Origin: JBASRP01 sp044866075
Lineage (GTDB): Bacteria > Actinomycetota > AC-67
Direction of reading: 5' to 3'
DNA: 28,975 bases
Assembly: GCA_044866075.1 (NCBI GenBank)
Contig: JBIOTQ010000016.1
Span: 1-28,975, forward strand
In this document: piece after piece, positions 15,429-23,114 of the stretch
Numbering within the stretch: the stretch's first letter is position 1
Layout: each line of letters opens with the position of its first letter
The notes under the pieces: model-generated
What the model saw: the letters and a program-made list of their open reading frames with translations, nothing else
The model's database searches: none
What the model was told of the DNA's origin: nothing
Made by a program: the position numbers and the translations under genes

Positions 15429-15446
15429 GCGAGGCTAGCACCTCGC
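15429..15446 (-). promoter_or_regulatory. Inverted repeat overlapping the -10 element of the HTH gene
   Basis: GCGAGG and CCTCGC form perfect 6-base arms around a 6-base centre. The minus-strand -10 hexamer TAGCCT (15432-15437) lies within the repeat, 6 bases before the GTG at 15425. A protein bound here would block the promoter, so autoregulation is a reasonable guess. Confidence 0.45.
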
Positions 15447-15478
15447 TGAAGGGAGCGGTCGGAGCCCGGTCGGCCCTC

Positions 15479-18400
15479 TCAGGACATGGCGCCGGCCCCG
15501 AGCAACGTCTTGAGCTCGGCGTACAGGCCGTTCCGGCGCTCGATCCGGAAGTCGTCCGGCAAGCGCAAAACCTTCGTGTTCTCACCTGAATTGAGCCTCA
15601 GGTGCACCGGCGTGAGGCCGGGATGCGACGAGAGCACCACCTTGAGTTGCTCGACGAAGCCCGGTGTGCACTCCGCGGCCGGGATGTCGAGAACCAGCGG
15701 ATCGCCGCCGGCGGCGAGGTTCGGTTTCCAGATCTCGAGCGCGACCAGCTTCGGCGCGTCGTCGCGCAGGTCGACCTTGCCCTTCACGCACACGATCGCG
15801 TCCTTGGCCAAGAACGGCGCGAATTTTTCGTACGACGAGGGGAACACGACGACCTCGATCGCGCCGGCGAGATCCTCGAGCATGATGACCGCCATCGCCT
15901 CGCCCTTCTTCGTGAACTTCTTCGTGAGGCGGCTGACGAGCCCGCCGACGGTCCGCGTCGAGCCTTCCGGCGCGGATGCGCAATCGGCGATCGGCGTATC
16001 GGTCGACGCGCGCAACGCCTTCTCGACCTCCAGCAGTGGATGGTCGGACACATAGAGGCCGAGCATCTCCTTCTCGGCGGCCAGCAGCGCGGAGCGCGGG
16101 ATGTCGGCGCCCGAGGGCGACGGCCCGTTCGCCGTCATCAGCGCCTGCTTCTCCTCCGCGCCGAAGAGGCTCGACTGACCCTCCTGCTCCTTGCGCCGGT
16201 CGTCGGCGGCGCCGTCGAGCATCTTGCCGGCCGACTCGCACAGGACGAGCCGGGCTTCGCCCGTTCGCGTGTCGGTTCCCCACGTCAGGAAGTCCGCGCG
16301 GTTCAGCCCCAGCGAATCGAAGGCGCCCGCCTTCACGAACGACTCGATCACGCGCTTGTTGAGCGCCGCTGGATCGACGCGATGACAGAAGTCGGCGAAC
16401 GACGCGAAACGGCCGCCGCGCTCCCGCTCCCGGATGATCTCGGCGACGACGTGCTCACCGACGTTGCGGATCGCCGAAAGGCCGATGCGGATCTCGGCGG
16501 GTTTGCCGTTGGACGGAGCGATAGGCGTGTAGTCCGACTCCGAGAGGTTCACGTCGGGCGGGTCGACGGTGATACCCATCGACCGGCACTCGGCGAGGTA
16601 CAGCGCGGTGCGGTCCTGCTTGTCCTTCACGCTCGTCAGAAGCGCGGCCATGTACTCGACCGGATGGTTCGCCTTGAGGTACGCGGTCTGGTACGCGATG
16701 TACGCGTAGCCGCAGCTGTGCGACTTGTTGAAGCCGTACCCGGAGAAGTGGTCGATCATCTCCCACAGCTTGTCGGCGAGGTCCTTCGCGTACCCCTTGC
16801 CGGTGCAGCCGGTCACGAACTTCTCGCGTTGCGCGCGCATGACCGAGCCGATCTTCTTGCCGATGGCCTTCCTTAGCGTGTCGGCCTCGGCCATCGTGAA
16901 GCCGGCCATGTCGACGGCGATCTGCAGCGCCTGCTCCTGGTACAGGATGATCCCGAACGTCTCGCCGAGGATCGGCTTCAGGTCCGGGTGCAGGTACTCC
17001 ACGTTGCGCTGGCCGTGTTTCCGCGCGGCGTACTCGAGGTGCATGCGCTCACCCAGCGGGCCCGGCCGGTACAGCGCGACGAGAGCCATGACGTCCTCGA
17101 AGCGGTCGGGCCGCAGCTTCTTGCAGAGCTCGCGCATCCCGGGCGACTCGAGCTGGAACACCGCGATCGTGTCGCCCCGCGACAGCATGTCGTAGCTGCG
17201 CTTGTCGTCGAGCGGAACGTTGTCGATGTCGAGCGTCGGTCCGCGCGTGCGCTCGATGTAACGCACGGCGTCCTCCAGCACGGTGAGGTTCCGCAGCCCG
17301 AGGAAGTCCATCTTCAGTAGCCCGAGGTCCTCGACCGCGTGCATCTCGTACTGCGTGACGATCCCGCCGGCGCCGTCTTGCGCGCGCTGCAGCGGCGTGT
17401 AGTTCACGAGCGGCGCATCGCCGATCACGACGCCTGCGGCGTGGACGCTTACCTGCCGGCGCAGGCCTTCGAGCTCGCGCGCGATGTCGAGGACCTGCCG
17501 CGAGATCTCGTCCTCGTCGTACGCGCGGCGCAGATCGGACGCCTGCGAGAACGCGTCGTTGACACCGGGGTCGGGCCAGTCGACGGACTTGTCGAAGCAC
17601 GCGGCGAGTGGCGCGTCCTTCCCGAGGATCGGCGGCGGGTACATCTTCGCGAGGCGGTCGCCGATCCCGTAGGGCAGGTCGAGCACGCGCGCGGCGTCGC
17701 GGATCGCCTGCTTCCCTTTGATGGTTCCGAAGGTGACGATCTGAGCGACGCGGTCTTCGCCGTAGCGGTCGGTCGCGTAGCGGATCATCTCCGCCCGGCG
17801 GCGGTCGTCGAAGTCCATGTCGATGTCGGGCATCTGCCGGCGGTCCGGATTCAGGAACCGCTCGAAGATCAGCCCGTACCGGATCGGGTCGAGGTCGGTG
17901 ATCCCGAGGCAGTACGACACGACGCTGCCGGCCGCGCTTCCGCGACCCGGCCCGACGCGGATCTGGCGCGACCGCGCGAACGAGATCAGGTCGGCGACGA
18001 TCAGGAAGTAGCCGGCGAAGCCCATGCGGATGATGATCCCGAGCTCGTGCTCGATGCGTCCCGCGACCTCGGGCGAGAGCGGGTCGCCGTAGCGCTTCGC
18101 CGCGCCCTCCGCCACAAGCCGGCGCAGGTACGCCTCCTGCGACTCCTCCGTCGGCGGCGCGAAGGGCGGGAGCCGCAAGACGCCCATCTCGACCTCGACG
18201 TCGCACCGCTCGGCGATCGCGAGGGTGTTGTCGCACGCCTCCGGATGGGCGGCGAACAGAGCCCGCATCTCGTCCGCGCTCTTGAGGTAGAACTCCTCGG
18301 CGTCGAACTTGAACCGGCCCGGCTCGTTGATCTTCGCGTTCGTCTGGATGCACAGCAGGACGTCGTGGGCCGGAGCGTCGCGCTTCTCCGTGTAGTGAAG

Positions 18401-19084
18401 GTCGTTCGTCGCGACGATCGGCGACCCGAGCCGCCCGGCAAGGGACAAGAGCCGCGGCGTGACCTCGCGCTGCTCCGCGAGGCCGTGATCCTGGAGCTCG
18501 ATGTAGTAGTTGTCGGCGCCGAAGATATCGCGGTACTCGCCGGCGACGCGCTCGGCCTCCGTCGCCTGTCCCGTCTTGATGGCGGTGCACACCTCTCCGG
18601 CGAGGCATCCCGAGAACCCGATCAACCCGGCGGCGTGCGCGGCGAGGATCTCCTTGTCCACTCGCGGCCGGTAGTAGTAGCCCTCGAGCCACCCGGCGGA
18701 GACGAGCTTCATCAGATTCCGGTAACCCTCGGTGGTCGAGGCGAGAACAGTCAGGTGGTGGTTGAAGTCCTTGTCGCGCGACGACTTCTCGAAGCGACTG
18801 CGCGTCGCGACGTAGAGCTCGGCGCCGATGATCGGCTTGACGCCCGTCTTCCGTCCGGCGTCGATGAAGTCGATGGCGCCGTACATGACGCCGTGATCGG
18901 TGACGGCGAGCGCCGGCATCTCGAGCTGCGCGGCCTTCTCGAAGAGCGCGCGGATCCGCGCGGCCCCGTCGAGGATCGAGTACTCGGTGTGGTTATGAAG
19001 ATGGACGAAGCCTGTTCCGTTGGCACGCACGCGCAAGCCCCTCGACCCGGGGAAGGCCGGAATTACACCCCTGTCATTCGGCAC
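15479..19084 (-). CDS. dnaE: DNA polymerase III alpha subunit
   Basis: A 1201-residue replicative polymerase of the DnaE1 type. The PHP domain opens with 'FVHLHNHTEYSILDGAA' (from residue 26), and the palm aspartates sit in 'MPDIDMDFDDRRR' (D420, D422). The polymerase region also has 'GRGSAAGSVVSYCLGI', 'VSVHAAGVVI', 'YQEQALQIAVDMAGF' and 'FNKSHSCGYAYIAYQTAYLKANHP'. The C-terminal part holds helix-hairpin-helix ('LNKRVIESFVKAGAFDSL') and OB-fold domains ('TRTVGGLVSRLTKKFTKKGE'). GTG at 19084 is the first start, 4 bases after a strong -10 element; GTG at 19030, just before 'RANGTGFVHLHNHT', would give the more usual N-terminus. It is divergent from the nuclease gene and is followed by the HTH gene. 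Confidence 0.97.
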   Translation of the reverse strand: MPNDRGVIPAFPGSRGLRVRANGTGFVHLHNHTEYSILDGAARIRALFEKAAQLEMPALAVTDHGVMYGAIDFIDAGRKTGVKPIIGAELYVATRSRFEKSSRDKDFNHHLTVLASTTEGYRNLMKLVSAGWLEGYYYRPRVDKEILAAHAAGLIGFSGCLAGEVCTAIKTGQATEAERVAGEYRDIFGADNYYIELQDHGLAEQREVTPRLLSLAGRLGSPIVATNDLHYTEKRDAPAHDVLLCIQTNAKINEPGRFKFDAEEFYLKSADEMRALFAAHPEACDNTLAIAERCDVEVEMGVLRLPPFAPPTEESQEAYLRRLVAEGAAKRYGDPLSPEVAGRIEHELGIIIRMGFAGYFLIVADLISFARSRQIRVGPGRGSAAGSVVSYCLGITDLDPIRYGLIFERFLNPDRRQMPDIDMDFDDRRRAEMIRYATDRYGEDRVAQIVTFGTIKGKQAIRDAARVLDLPYGIGDRLAKMYPPPILGKDAPLAACFDKSVDWPDPGVNDAFSQASDLRRAYDEDEISRQVLDIARELEGLRRQVSVHAAGVVIGDAPLVNYTPLQRAQDGAGGIVTQYEMHAVEDLGLLKMDFLGLRNLTVLEDAVRYIERTRGPTLDIDNVPLDDKRSYDMLSRGDTIAVFQLESPGMRELCKKLRPDRFEDVMALVALYRPGPLGERMHLEYAARKHGQRNVEYLHPDLKPILGETFGIILYQEQALQIAVDMAGFTMAEADTLRKAIGKKIGSVMRAQREKFVTGCTGKGYAKDLADKLWEMIDHFSGYGFNKSHSCGYAYIAYQTAYLKANHPVEYMAALLTSVKDKQDRTALYLAECRSMGITVDPPDVNLSESDYTPIAPSNGKPAEIRIGLSAIRNVGEHVVAEIIRERERGGRFASFADFCHRVDPAALNKRVIESFVKAGAFDSLGLNRADFLTWGTDTRTGEARLVLCESAGKMLDGAADDRRKEQEGQSSLFGAEEKQALMTANGPSPSGADIPRSALLAAEKEMLGLYVSDHPLLEVEKALRASTDTPIADCASAPEGSTRTVGGLVSRLTKKFTKKGEAMAVIMLEDLAGAIEVVVFPSSYEKFAPFLAKDAIVCVKGKVDLRDDAPKLVALEIWKPNLAAGGDPLVLDIPAAECTPGFVEQLKVVLSSHPGLTPVHLRLNSGENTKVLRLPDDFRIERRNGLYAELKTLLGAGAMS

Positions 19085-19088
19085 TCTA

Positions 19089-19118
19089 GTTATACCTCCG
19101 CGACCGCGTTCCTATCAA
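19089..19118 (-). promoter_or_regulatory. dnaE promoter
   Basis: On the minus strand TTGATA (19113-19118) and TATAAC (19089-19094) are separated by 18 bases, a good housekeeping-type promoter. The -10 ends 4 bases before the GTG at 19084, so the transcript would begin at or just inside that codon. This either gives a leaderless mRNA or favours the internal GTG at 19030 as the true start. Confidence 0.65.
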
Positions 19119-19139
19119 GGATGTGAAAGTAGGTCGCGG
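19098..19139. repeat. Spaced 8-base inverted repeat in the dnaE/nuclease divergent region
   Basis: CCGCGACC (19098-19105) and GGTCGCGG (19132-19139) are perfect inverted arms 34 bases apart centre to centre, about three helical turns. The left arm lies inside the dnaE promoter spacer. It may be a regulator site pair; chance is possible at this GC content. Confidence 0.3.
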
Positions 19140-19203
19140 CACGTCCTCTGACATGCGGGAACAGCGAGAAGATGGGCGTTTTTGCCGCGAAAGAATCACA
19201 CCC

Positions 19204-19233
19204 TTGTAGTTACGCCGACGCGATGCCTATACT
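19204..19233 (+). promoter_or_regulatory. Promoter of the RecB/Cas4-like nuclease gene (leaderless type)
   Basis: TTGTAG (19204-19209) and TATACT (19228-19233) are 18 bases apart. The -10 ends 7 bases before ATG at 19241, so the mRNA probably starts at that codon. This rules out the upstream start codons at 19172 and 19223, which would lie before the transcription start. Confidence 0.65.
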
Positions 19234-19240
19234 CGCCGAA

Positions 19241-20401
19241 ATGGAGGAGCTCCGTCTCGCCGTCACCCCCGAAACCGAGGTCGAGGAGACCCCCATCAGG
19301 CTCTCCTACTCCTCCATCTCCACCTACGAGCTCTGTCCCCTGCAGTACAAGTTCCGCTACCTCGAGGGGAAGCCGGGCCGGCGCACGCCGGCGCTGGGGT
19401 TCGGGGAGAGCCTCCACGAAGCGCTGCGCCGCTTCCACGCGCAACCGGTCCCCGTCGCGCCGACCGTCGAGCAGCTGCTCGCGTACCTGGACGACGCCTG
19501 GGACTCGGCCGCGTACCGCTCGGAGAAAGAAGAGCGCGCCTACCACGCGCACGCGCGAGAAGTCCTCACCTCGTACCACCGCGACAACGCGCCGGCCTTC
19601 CGCGTGCCGGTGGCGCTCGAGCAGCGGTTCCAGATCGACGTCGACGGCGTGAAGGTCTCCGGCGTCATCGACCGGATGGACCGCCACCCCGACGGCTCCT
19701 ACGAGATCGTGGACTACAAGACCTCGCGCCGCCTGCCGCCACGCCGCTTCGTCGAATCGGACCTGCAGCTTTCGATCTACTACCTGGCCGCGTGGGAGGT
19801 CTGGGGCATCCTGCCGTCGCGCTTGACCCTGTACTTCCTGTTGCCCGGTCAGCCGATGACCGTCGCGCGGCGCCCGGAAGACCTCGACGCGACGCGCGCT
19901 CGCATCGCCGAGGTCGCGGCGGGGATCCGTTCCGGCGCGTTCGCGCCGAAGGAGAACCGTCTCTGCGATTGGTGCGACTACCAGGCGTCGTGCCCGTTGT
20001 TCGCGCATCGCTTCGAGCGTGAGGAGACGCCCGTCGATATCGGCTCCGCCGTCGACGAGTGGATCGCGACCAAGCGCCGGCTCCGCGCCGACGCCGCGCG
20101 CGTCGAGGAGCTGTCCGCGACCATCCATTCGTATTGCGAGTCGACCGGCCTCGAGCGTCTGTTCGGCGACGACGGCGCGGTCACGCGCTACGCGCGGAGC
20201 GAAGCCGTGTACCACGAAGACAGCGTCCGCCGTGCGCTCGAATCGCTCGACCTCCTACACCGCGTCACCCAACTCGATCCCGCCGCGGTCGACGCGTTGC
20301 TGGCGAGCGACCTCCCCGACGAGGTCGCTCGCGCGTTGCGTGAGGCCCGGACCGAGCAGATCGTCCACGCGCTCCGCCTCCGCGACGGCCGGCGCCGCTG
20401 A
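19241..20401 (+). CDS. RecB/Cas4-like PD-(D/E)XK nuclease with Fe-S type cysteines
   Basis: A 386-residue protein. The N-terminus 'LSYSSISTYELCPLQYKFRY' carries the first cysteine (C32); three more lie in 'RLCDWCDYQASCPLF' near residue 250. Together they form the four-cysteine cluster that binds 4Fe-4S in AddB, Cas4 and related nucleases. The nuclease core is visible as 'SGVIDRMDRHPDGSYEIVDYKTSR' (D, then D-x-K), followed by a QxxxY-like 'DLQLSIYYLAAW'. About 130 residues follow the cluster with no domain I know, rich in charged helices. There is no helicase domain and no cas or add gene nearby, so a stand-alone DNA end-processing role is likely. The ATG at 19241 is chosen because a promoter ends 7 bases before it. 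It is divergent from dnaE. Confidence 0.87.
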   Translation: MEELRLAVTPETEVEETPIRLSYSSISTYELCPLQYKFRYLEGKPGRRTPALGFGESLHEALRRFHAQPVPVAPTVEQLLAYLDDAWDSAAYRSEKEERAYHAHAREVLTSYHRDNAPAFRVPVALEQRFQIDVDGVKVSGVIDRMDRHPDGSYEIVDYKTSRRLPPRRFVESDLQLSIYYLAAWEVWGILPSRLTLYFLLPGQPMTVARRPEDLDATRARIAEVAAGIRSGAFAPKENRLCDWCDYQASCPLFAHRFEREETPVDIGSAVDEWIATKRRLRADAARVEELSATIHSYCESTGLERLFGDDGAVTRYARSEAVYHEDSVRRALESLDLLHRVTQLDPAAVDALLASDLPDEVARALREARTEQIVHALRLRDGRRR

Positions 20402-20409
20402 CGGCTGCT

Positions 20410-20423
20410 CCCGAGCGTTCGGG
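20410..20423 (+). other. Short hairpin after the nuclease gene
   Basis: CCCGA-GCGT-TCGGG forms a 5-base-pair stem with a 4-base loop, 8 bases after the stop codon. No T run follows, so it is not a classical terminator. Its right arm merges into the repeated 42-bp element. Confidence 0.35.
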
Positions 20424-20461
20424 CCAACCAGGGTGGGCGGGAGGCAGTTAACCGCGACCAC
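20420..20461 (+). repeat. 42-bp repeated element, copy A (upstream of acetyltransferase gene)
   Basis: This segment matches the segment around the lspA start (23066-23107, opposite strand) at 35 of 42 positions without gaps. The best-conserved core is CAACCAGGGTGGG followed by GGGAGGC. Read from GTG at 20433 it encodes only ten codons, MGGRQLTATT, then TAA (20463-20465); the lspA copy reads MGGRPISSTT and continues into the protein. Copy A may be a relic of a duplicated lspA start, a short upstream reading frame or a shared RNA element. Confidence 0.65.
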
Positions 20462-20532
20462 GTAACCCAGAAGAGAGCGTCACGGGGCGGTGGTAGGGTC
20501 CCGCGTCGGACGCCGTTTCTACGGGAGCCCGG

Positions 20533-21699
20533 GTGAGCATCGAGATCAGGCCGATGAACGAGGACGAGCGTGAGCTCGTCTCCGGGATGTGGCATCAGGC
20601 GTTCAACATGCCGCCGTCGCGGCTGCCGAGCATCCCCACTGACGAGACCCGCGTCGCCGTCGTCGACGGCACGACGGCCGCCGCTCTGAAGATCTACCGG
20701 TTCGGTCACTTCTTCGGCGGCCGGTCCGTGACGGCGATCGGGATCGGCGGCGTCGCGGTCGCGGCGCACGCCCGCGGCAAGCGCGTCGCCGAAACGCTCG
20801 TGACAGAGACATTGCGCGAGCTGCGCGGTGCGGGGTTCGCGATCTCGACGCTGTACCCCGCGACCGTTCCGCTGTACCGCCGCTGCGGCTACGAGTACGC
20901 GGGCTTCCGCATGTACTACCGCGCGCCGCTCGACGCCCTGCCGCGCGAGGACGGACCGGCCGTGGAAGAGTGGACCGACGCCGATCTCGACGACATCGCC
21001 GCGTGCTACCGCGCGTACGCGACGGCGATAAACGGCCTCGTCGACCGTCCGGCCTGGTTCTGGCCCAAGCGCGTCCTCCATCAATTCGACGAGTCGCCGG
21101 TGCGCCGGTACTGCGCGCGCGAGGACGGCCGCGTCACCGGCTACGTCATCTACACCCAGGAGAAAGTCCCGAACCTTCCCTACGGGTTCCACCTCGAGTG
21201 CCGCGACTTCGTCTGGACGACCCCGGGCGCGGCACGGTCCCTCCTCGCGTTTGCCGGGCGGCACCGCTCGACCGGCGTCGACCTCCAGTGGGCCGGCGGC
21301 GCGAACGATCCGATCGCGAACCTGATCCCCGAACAGGACGTCGATCGCCAATCGTGGTTCCGTCCCATGCTGCGTCTGATCGACGTCCCCGCTGCGTTCG
21401 AGGCGCGGGGCTATCCCGCACCGCTCGAGGCGGCCGCCGAGCTGCAGGTCCACGACACGGCGTTCGGCTGGAACGACGCCGGCTGGCGGATCGAAGCCAC
21501 CGGAGGCGCCGCGAAGGTGACGCCGGCGCAGGGCGCGCGCGCGACGGTCGATGTGACCACGCTCGCCGGCATGTTCTCGGGGATGCTGTCGGCCCGAGAC
21601 GCGCGCCGGCTGGGCCGGTTGGTCGCCGACGACGTGACGGTCGCCGCGCTCGATGCGATGCTGGCCGGGCCGGTGCCCTGGATCAACGACTGGTACTAG
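20533..21699 (+). CDS. Eis-like GNAT N-acetyltransferase
   Basis: A 388-residue protein with the three-part layout of the Eis family: an N-terminal GNAT domain, a second GNAT-like domain and a C-terminal sterol-carrier-like domain. The acetyl-CoA loop is 'GGVAVAAHARGKRVAETLV' (72-90), followed by 'LYPATVPLYRRCGYEYAGF'. The protein ends 'PWINDWY'; in Eis the terminal carboxylate acts in catalysis, and an aromatic C-terminal residue is kept here. Known members acetylate amines, for example aminoglycosides or lysines; the substrate here is unknown. The GTG at 20533 has GGGAG 5 bases upstream, and TAGGGT at 20494-20499 is a possible -10. The last 17 bases overlap the convergent pseudouridine synthase gene. 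Confidence 0.88.
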   Translation: MSIEIRPMNEDERELVSGMWHQAFNMPPSRLPSIPTDETRVAVVDGTTAAALKIYRFGHFFGGRSVTAIGIGGVAVAAHARGKRVAETLVTETLRELRGAGFAISTLYPATVPLYRRCGYEYAGFRMYYRAPLDALPREDGPAVEEWTDADLDDIAACYRAYATAINGLVDRPAWFWPKRVLHQFDESPVRRYCAREDGRVTGYVIYTQEKVPNLPYGFHLECRDFVWTTPGAARSLLAFAGRHRSTGVDLQWAGGANDPIANLIPEQDVDRQSWFRPMLRLIDVPAAFEARGYPAPLEAAAELQVHDTAFGWNDAGWRIEATGGAAKVTPAQGARATVDVTTLAGMFSGMLSARDARRLGRLVADDVTVAALDAMLAGPVPWINDWY

Positions 21700-22591
21700 C
21701 CCTCAGGATCGCCAGCGCGGCGGTCAGATCCTCGGGCAGCGGCTCCTCCAGTTCCACGCGTTCGCCCGTGATCGGGTGATCGAACGCCAAGCGCGCCGCG
21801 TGGAGGAACGGACGCGCCAGCCCGAGGCGCGCGGCAAGCTTGCGATCGCGTCCGTACACGCCGTCGCCGACCACAGGATGCTTCGCGGCCGAGAGGTGGA
21901 CGCGGATCTGATGCGTCCGTCCGGTGTGCGGCGTGACTTCGAGCAGCGACGCCTCGCGGAACGACTCGACACGACGATACGAGGTCCGCGCCTCGCGGCC
22001 CCCGGCGACCACGGCGATCTTCTTGCGGTTCCGGGGTGAGCGGCCGAGCGGCGCGTCGATCTCGCCCGAGGCCGGCGGCGTCCCCTCGACGAGCGCGATG
22101 TAGGTGCGGTCTATCTCGTGCCCGCTCATCGCCTTCCGCAGCGCGTCGTACGCCGCTTCATCCGTCGCGACGATCATGAGGCCGCTGGTTCCGGCGTCGA
22201 GCCGATGCACGATCCCAGGCCGCCCGGCGTCCCCGGGCAGACGTCCGGCGCGCGCGAGCAGCGCGTTGACGAGCGTGCCGCTCGGATGCCCGGGCGCGGG
22301 GTGCACGACGAGCCCCGCCGGCTTCGCCACCACCAGGAGGTAACCGTCCTCGTATACGACGGGAACCGGGATGTCCTCCGGACCGGGTGGCATCGGCTCG
22401 GCCGGCAGCTCGATCTCGAGCCGCTCGCCAGCTTGAACGCGGTACGAGCGCGGCCGCGTCTTCCCGGACACCCGCACCGCGCCGTCGTCGATCAAACGCG
22501 CTGCCTGCGACCGCGTCACGCCGGCCCCGCGCGCGACGGCGACGTCGAGCCGCTCCCCCGCGATCTCGACGACCGACGTGATCGCGGTCAC
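21683..22591 (-). CDS. RluD-type RNA pseudouridine synthase
   Basis: A 302-residue protein with an N-terminal S4 RNA-binding domain (about 12-62, 'ERLDVAVARGAGVTRSQAAR') and a RluA-family catalytic domain. The catalytic aspartate is D132 in 'PGIVHRLDAGTSGLMIVA'; 'LLVVAKPAGLVVHPAPGH', 'PHTGRTHQIRVHL' and 'PFLHAARLAFDHP' are also typical. By homology it isomerises uridines in 23S rRNA; the exact sites cannot be read. The GTG start at 22591 overlaps the lspA stop (GTGA). The order DksA-like, lspA, rluD is one I recall from actinobacteria. Confidence 0.94.
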   Translation of the reverse strand: MTAITSVVEIAGERLDVAVARGAGVTRSQAARLIDDGAVRVSGKTRPRSYRVQAGERLEIELPAEPMPPGPEDIPVPVVYEDGYLLVVAKPAGLVVHPAPGHPSGTLVNALLARAGRLPGDAGRPGIVHRLDAGTSGLMIVATDEAAYDALRKAMSGHEIDRTYIALVEGTPPASGEIDAPLGRSPRNRKKIAVVAGGREARTSYRRVESFREASLLEVTPHTGRTHQIRVHLSAAKHPVVGDGVYGRDRKLAARLGLARPFLHAARLAFDHPITGERVELEEPLPEDLTAALAILRASTSR

Positions 22592-23094
22592 GGCGCCGGG
22601 TCACCCGCGGGTCGCGCGCGCAACGACGCGAGCGCGAGCAGCGCGGCGCCGATCACGACGGCGGCGTCGGCGAGGTTGAACGACGGCCAGACGCGGAAGT
22701 CGATGAAGTCGATCACGCGCCCGCGGAACGGCCCGGGCGGCCGGAAGAGGCGGTCGCCGAGGTTCCCCAGCGCGCCGCCGAGGATGAGCCCCAGCGCGAC
22801 CCCGTTCAGACGGTCGCGCACGCGCGGCGCCGCGATCACGATCGCCGTCGCGATCACGATCGCCAGCACCGTGAAGAGGGCCGGCGCGCGGCGGAAGATC
22901 CCGAACGCCGCACCCGGGTTGCGTTGCAGGGTCCAGTGCATGATGCCGTCGATCGCGCGAACCGATCGGCCGTCGTCCAATGCGGCGACCGCGATCGCTT
23001 TGGTGATCTGATCGAGGGCGACGACGACGATCGCCGTCACGGCGAGCCAGGACCGAGGGCGATCGGTGGTTGAGCTTATCGGCCTCCCACCCAC
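22588..23094 (-). CDS. lspA: Lipoprotein signal peptidase
   Basis: A 168-residue integral membrane aspartic protease that cleaves prolipoprotein signal peptides after lipidation; its substrates would include the two lipoproteins in this window. The family blocks are present: 'ALDQITKAIA' at the first helix, 'RNPGAAFG', 'LGGALGNLGDRL', and the two catalytic aspartates in 'GRVIDFIDF' and 'FNLADAAVVIGAALL'. I chose GTG at 23094 because it gives a complete first helix ('SWLAVTAIVVVAL') and a normal length. The GTG at 23040 would give 150 residues and a clipped helix. The chosen start lies inside the repeated 42-bp element. The gene is 20 bases downstream of the DksA-like gene and overlaps the pseudouridine synthase gene. 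Confidence 0.92.
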   Translation of the reverse strand: MGGRPISSTTDRPRSWLAVTAIVVVALDQITKAIAVAALDDGRSVRAIDGIMHWTLQRNPGAAFGIFRRAPALFTVLAIVIATAIVIAAPRVRDRLNGVALGLILGGALGNLGDRLFRPPGPFRGRVIDFIDFRVWPSFNLADAAVVIGAALLALASLRARPAGDPAP

Positions 23095-23107
23095 CCTGGT
23101 TGACCCG
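23066..23107 (-). repeat. 42-bp repeated element, copy B (spans the lspA start)
   Basis: This is the partner of the copy at 20420-20461, 83% identical and gapless, in the same orientation relative to the downstream gene. It begins 7 bases after the DksA-like stop and contains the proposed lspA GTG (23092-23094). Both copies can pair GTGG at the core with CCAC at the 3' end, but the stem is weak. Confidence 0.65.
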
Positions 23108-23114
23108 ATCTGCG

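Noticed and set aside
17339..19126. A 595-codon plus-strand open frame antisense to dnaE
   Set aside because: It is the reverse-strand shadow of the PHP and palm domains of DnaE, with no ribosome binding site and no recognisable motif.
19085..19240. SOS (LexA) box between dnaE and the nuclease gene
   Set aside because: I searched for the GAAC-N4-GTTC type motif and found no match on either strand.
19172..19240. Earlier starts for the nuclease gene (19172, 19223)
   Set aside because: A -35/-10 promoter at 19204-19233 lies over or after them, so they would not be on the main transcript.
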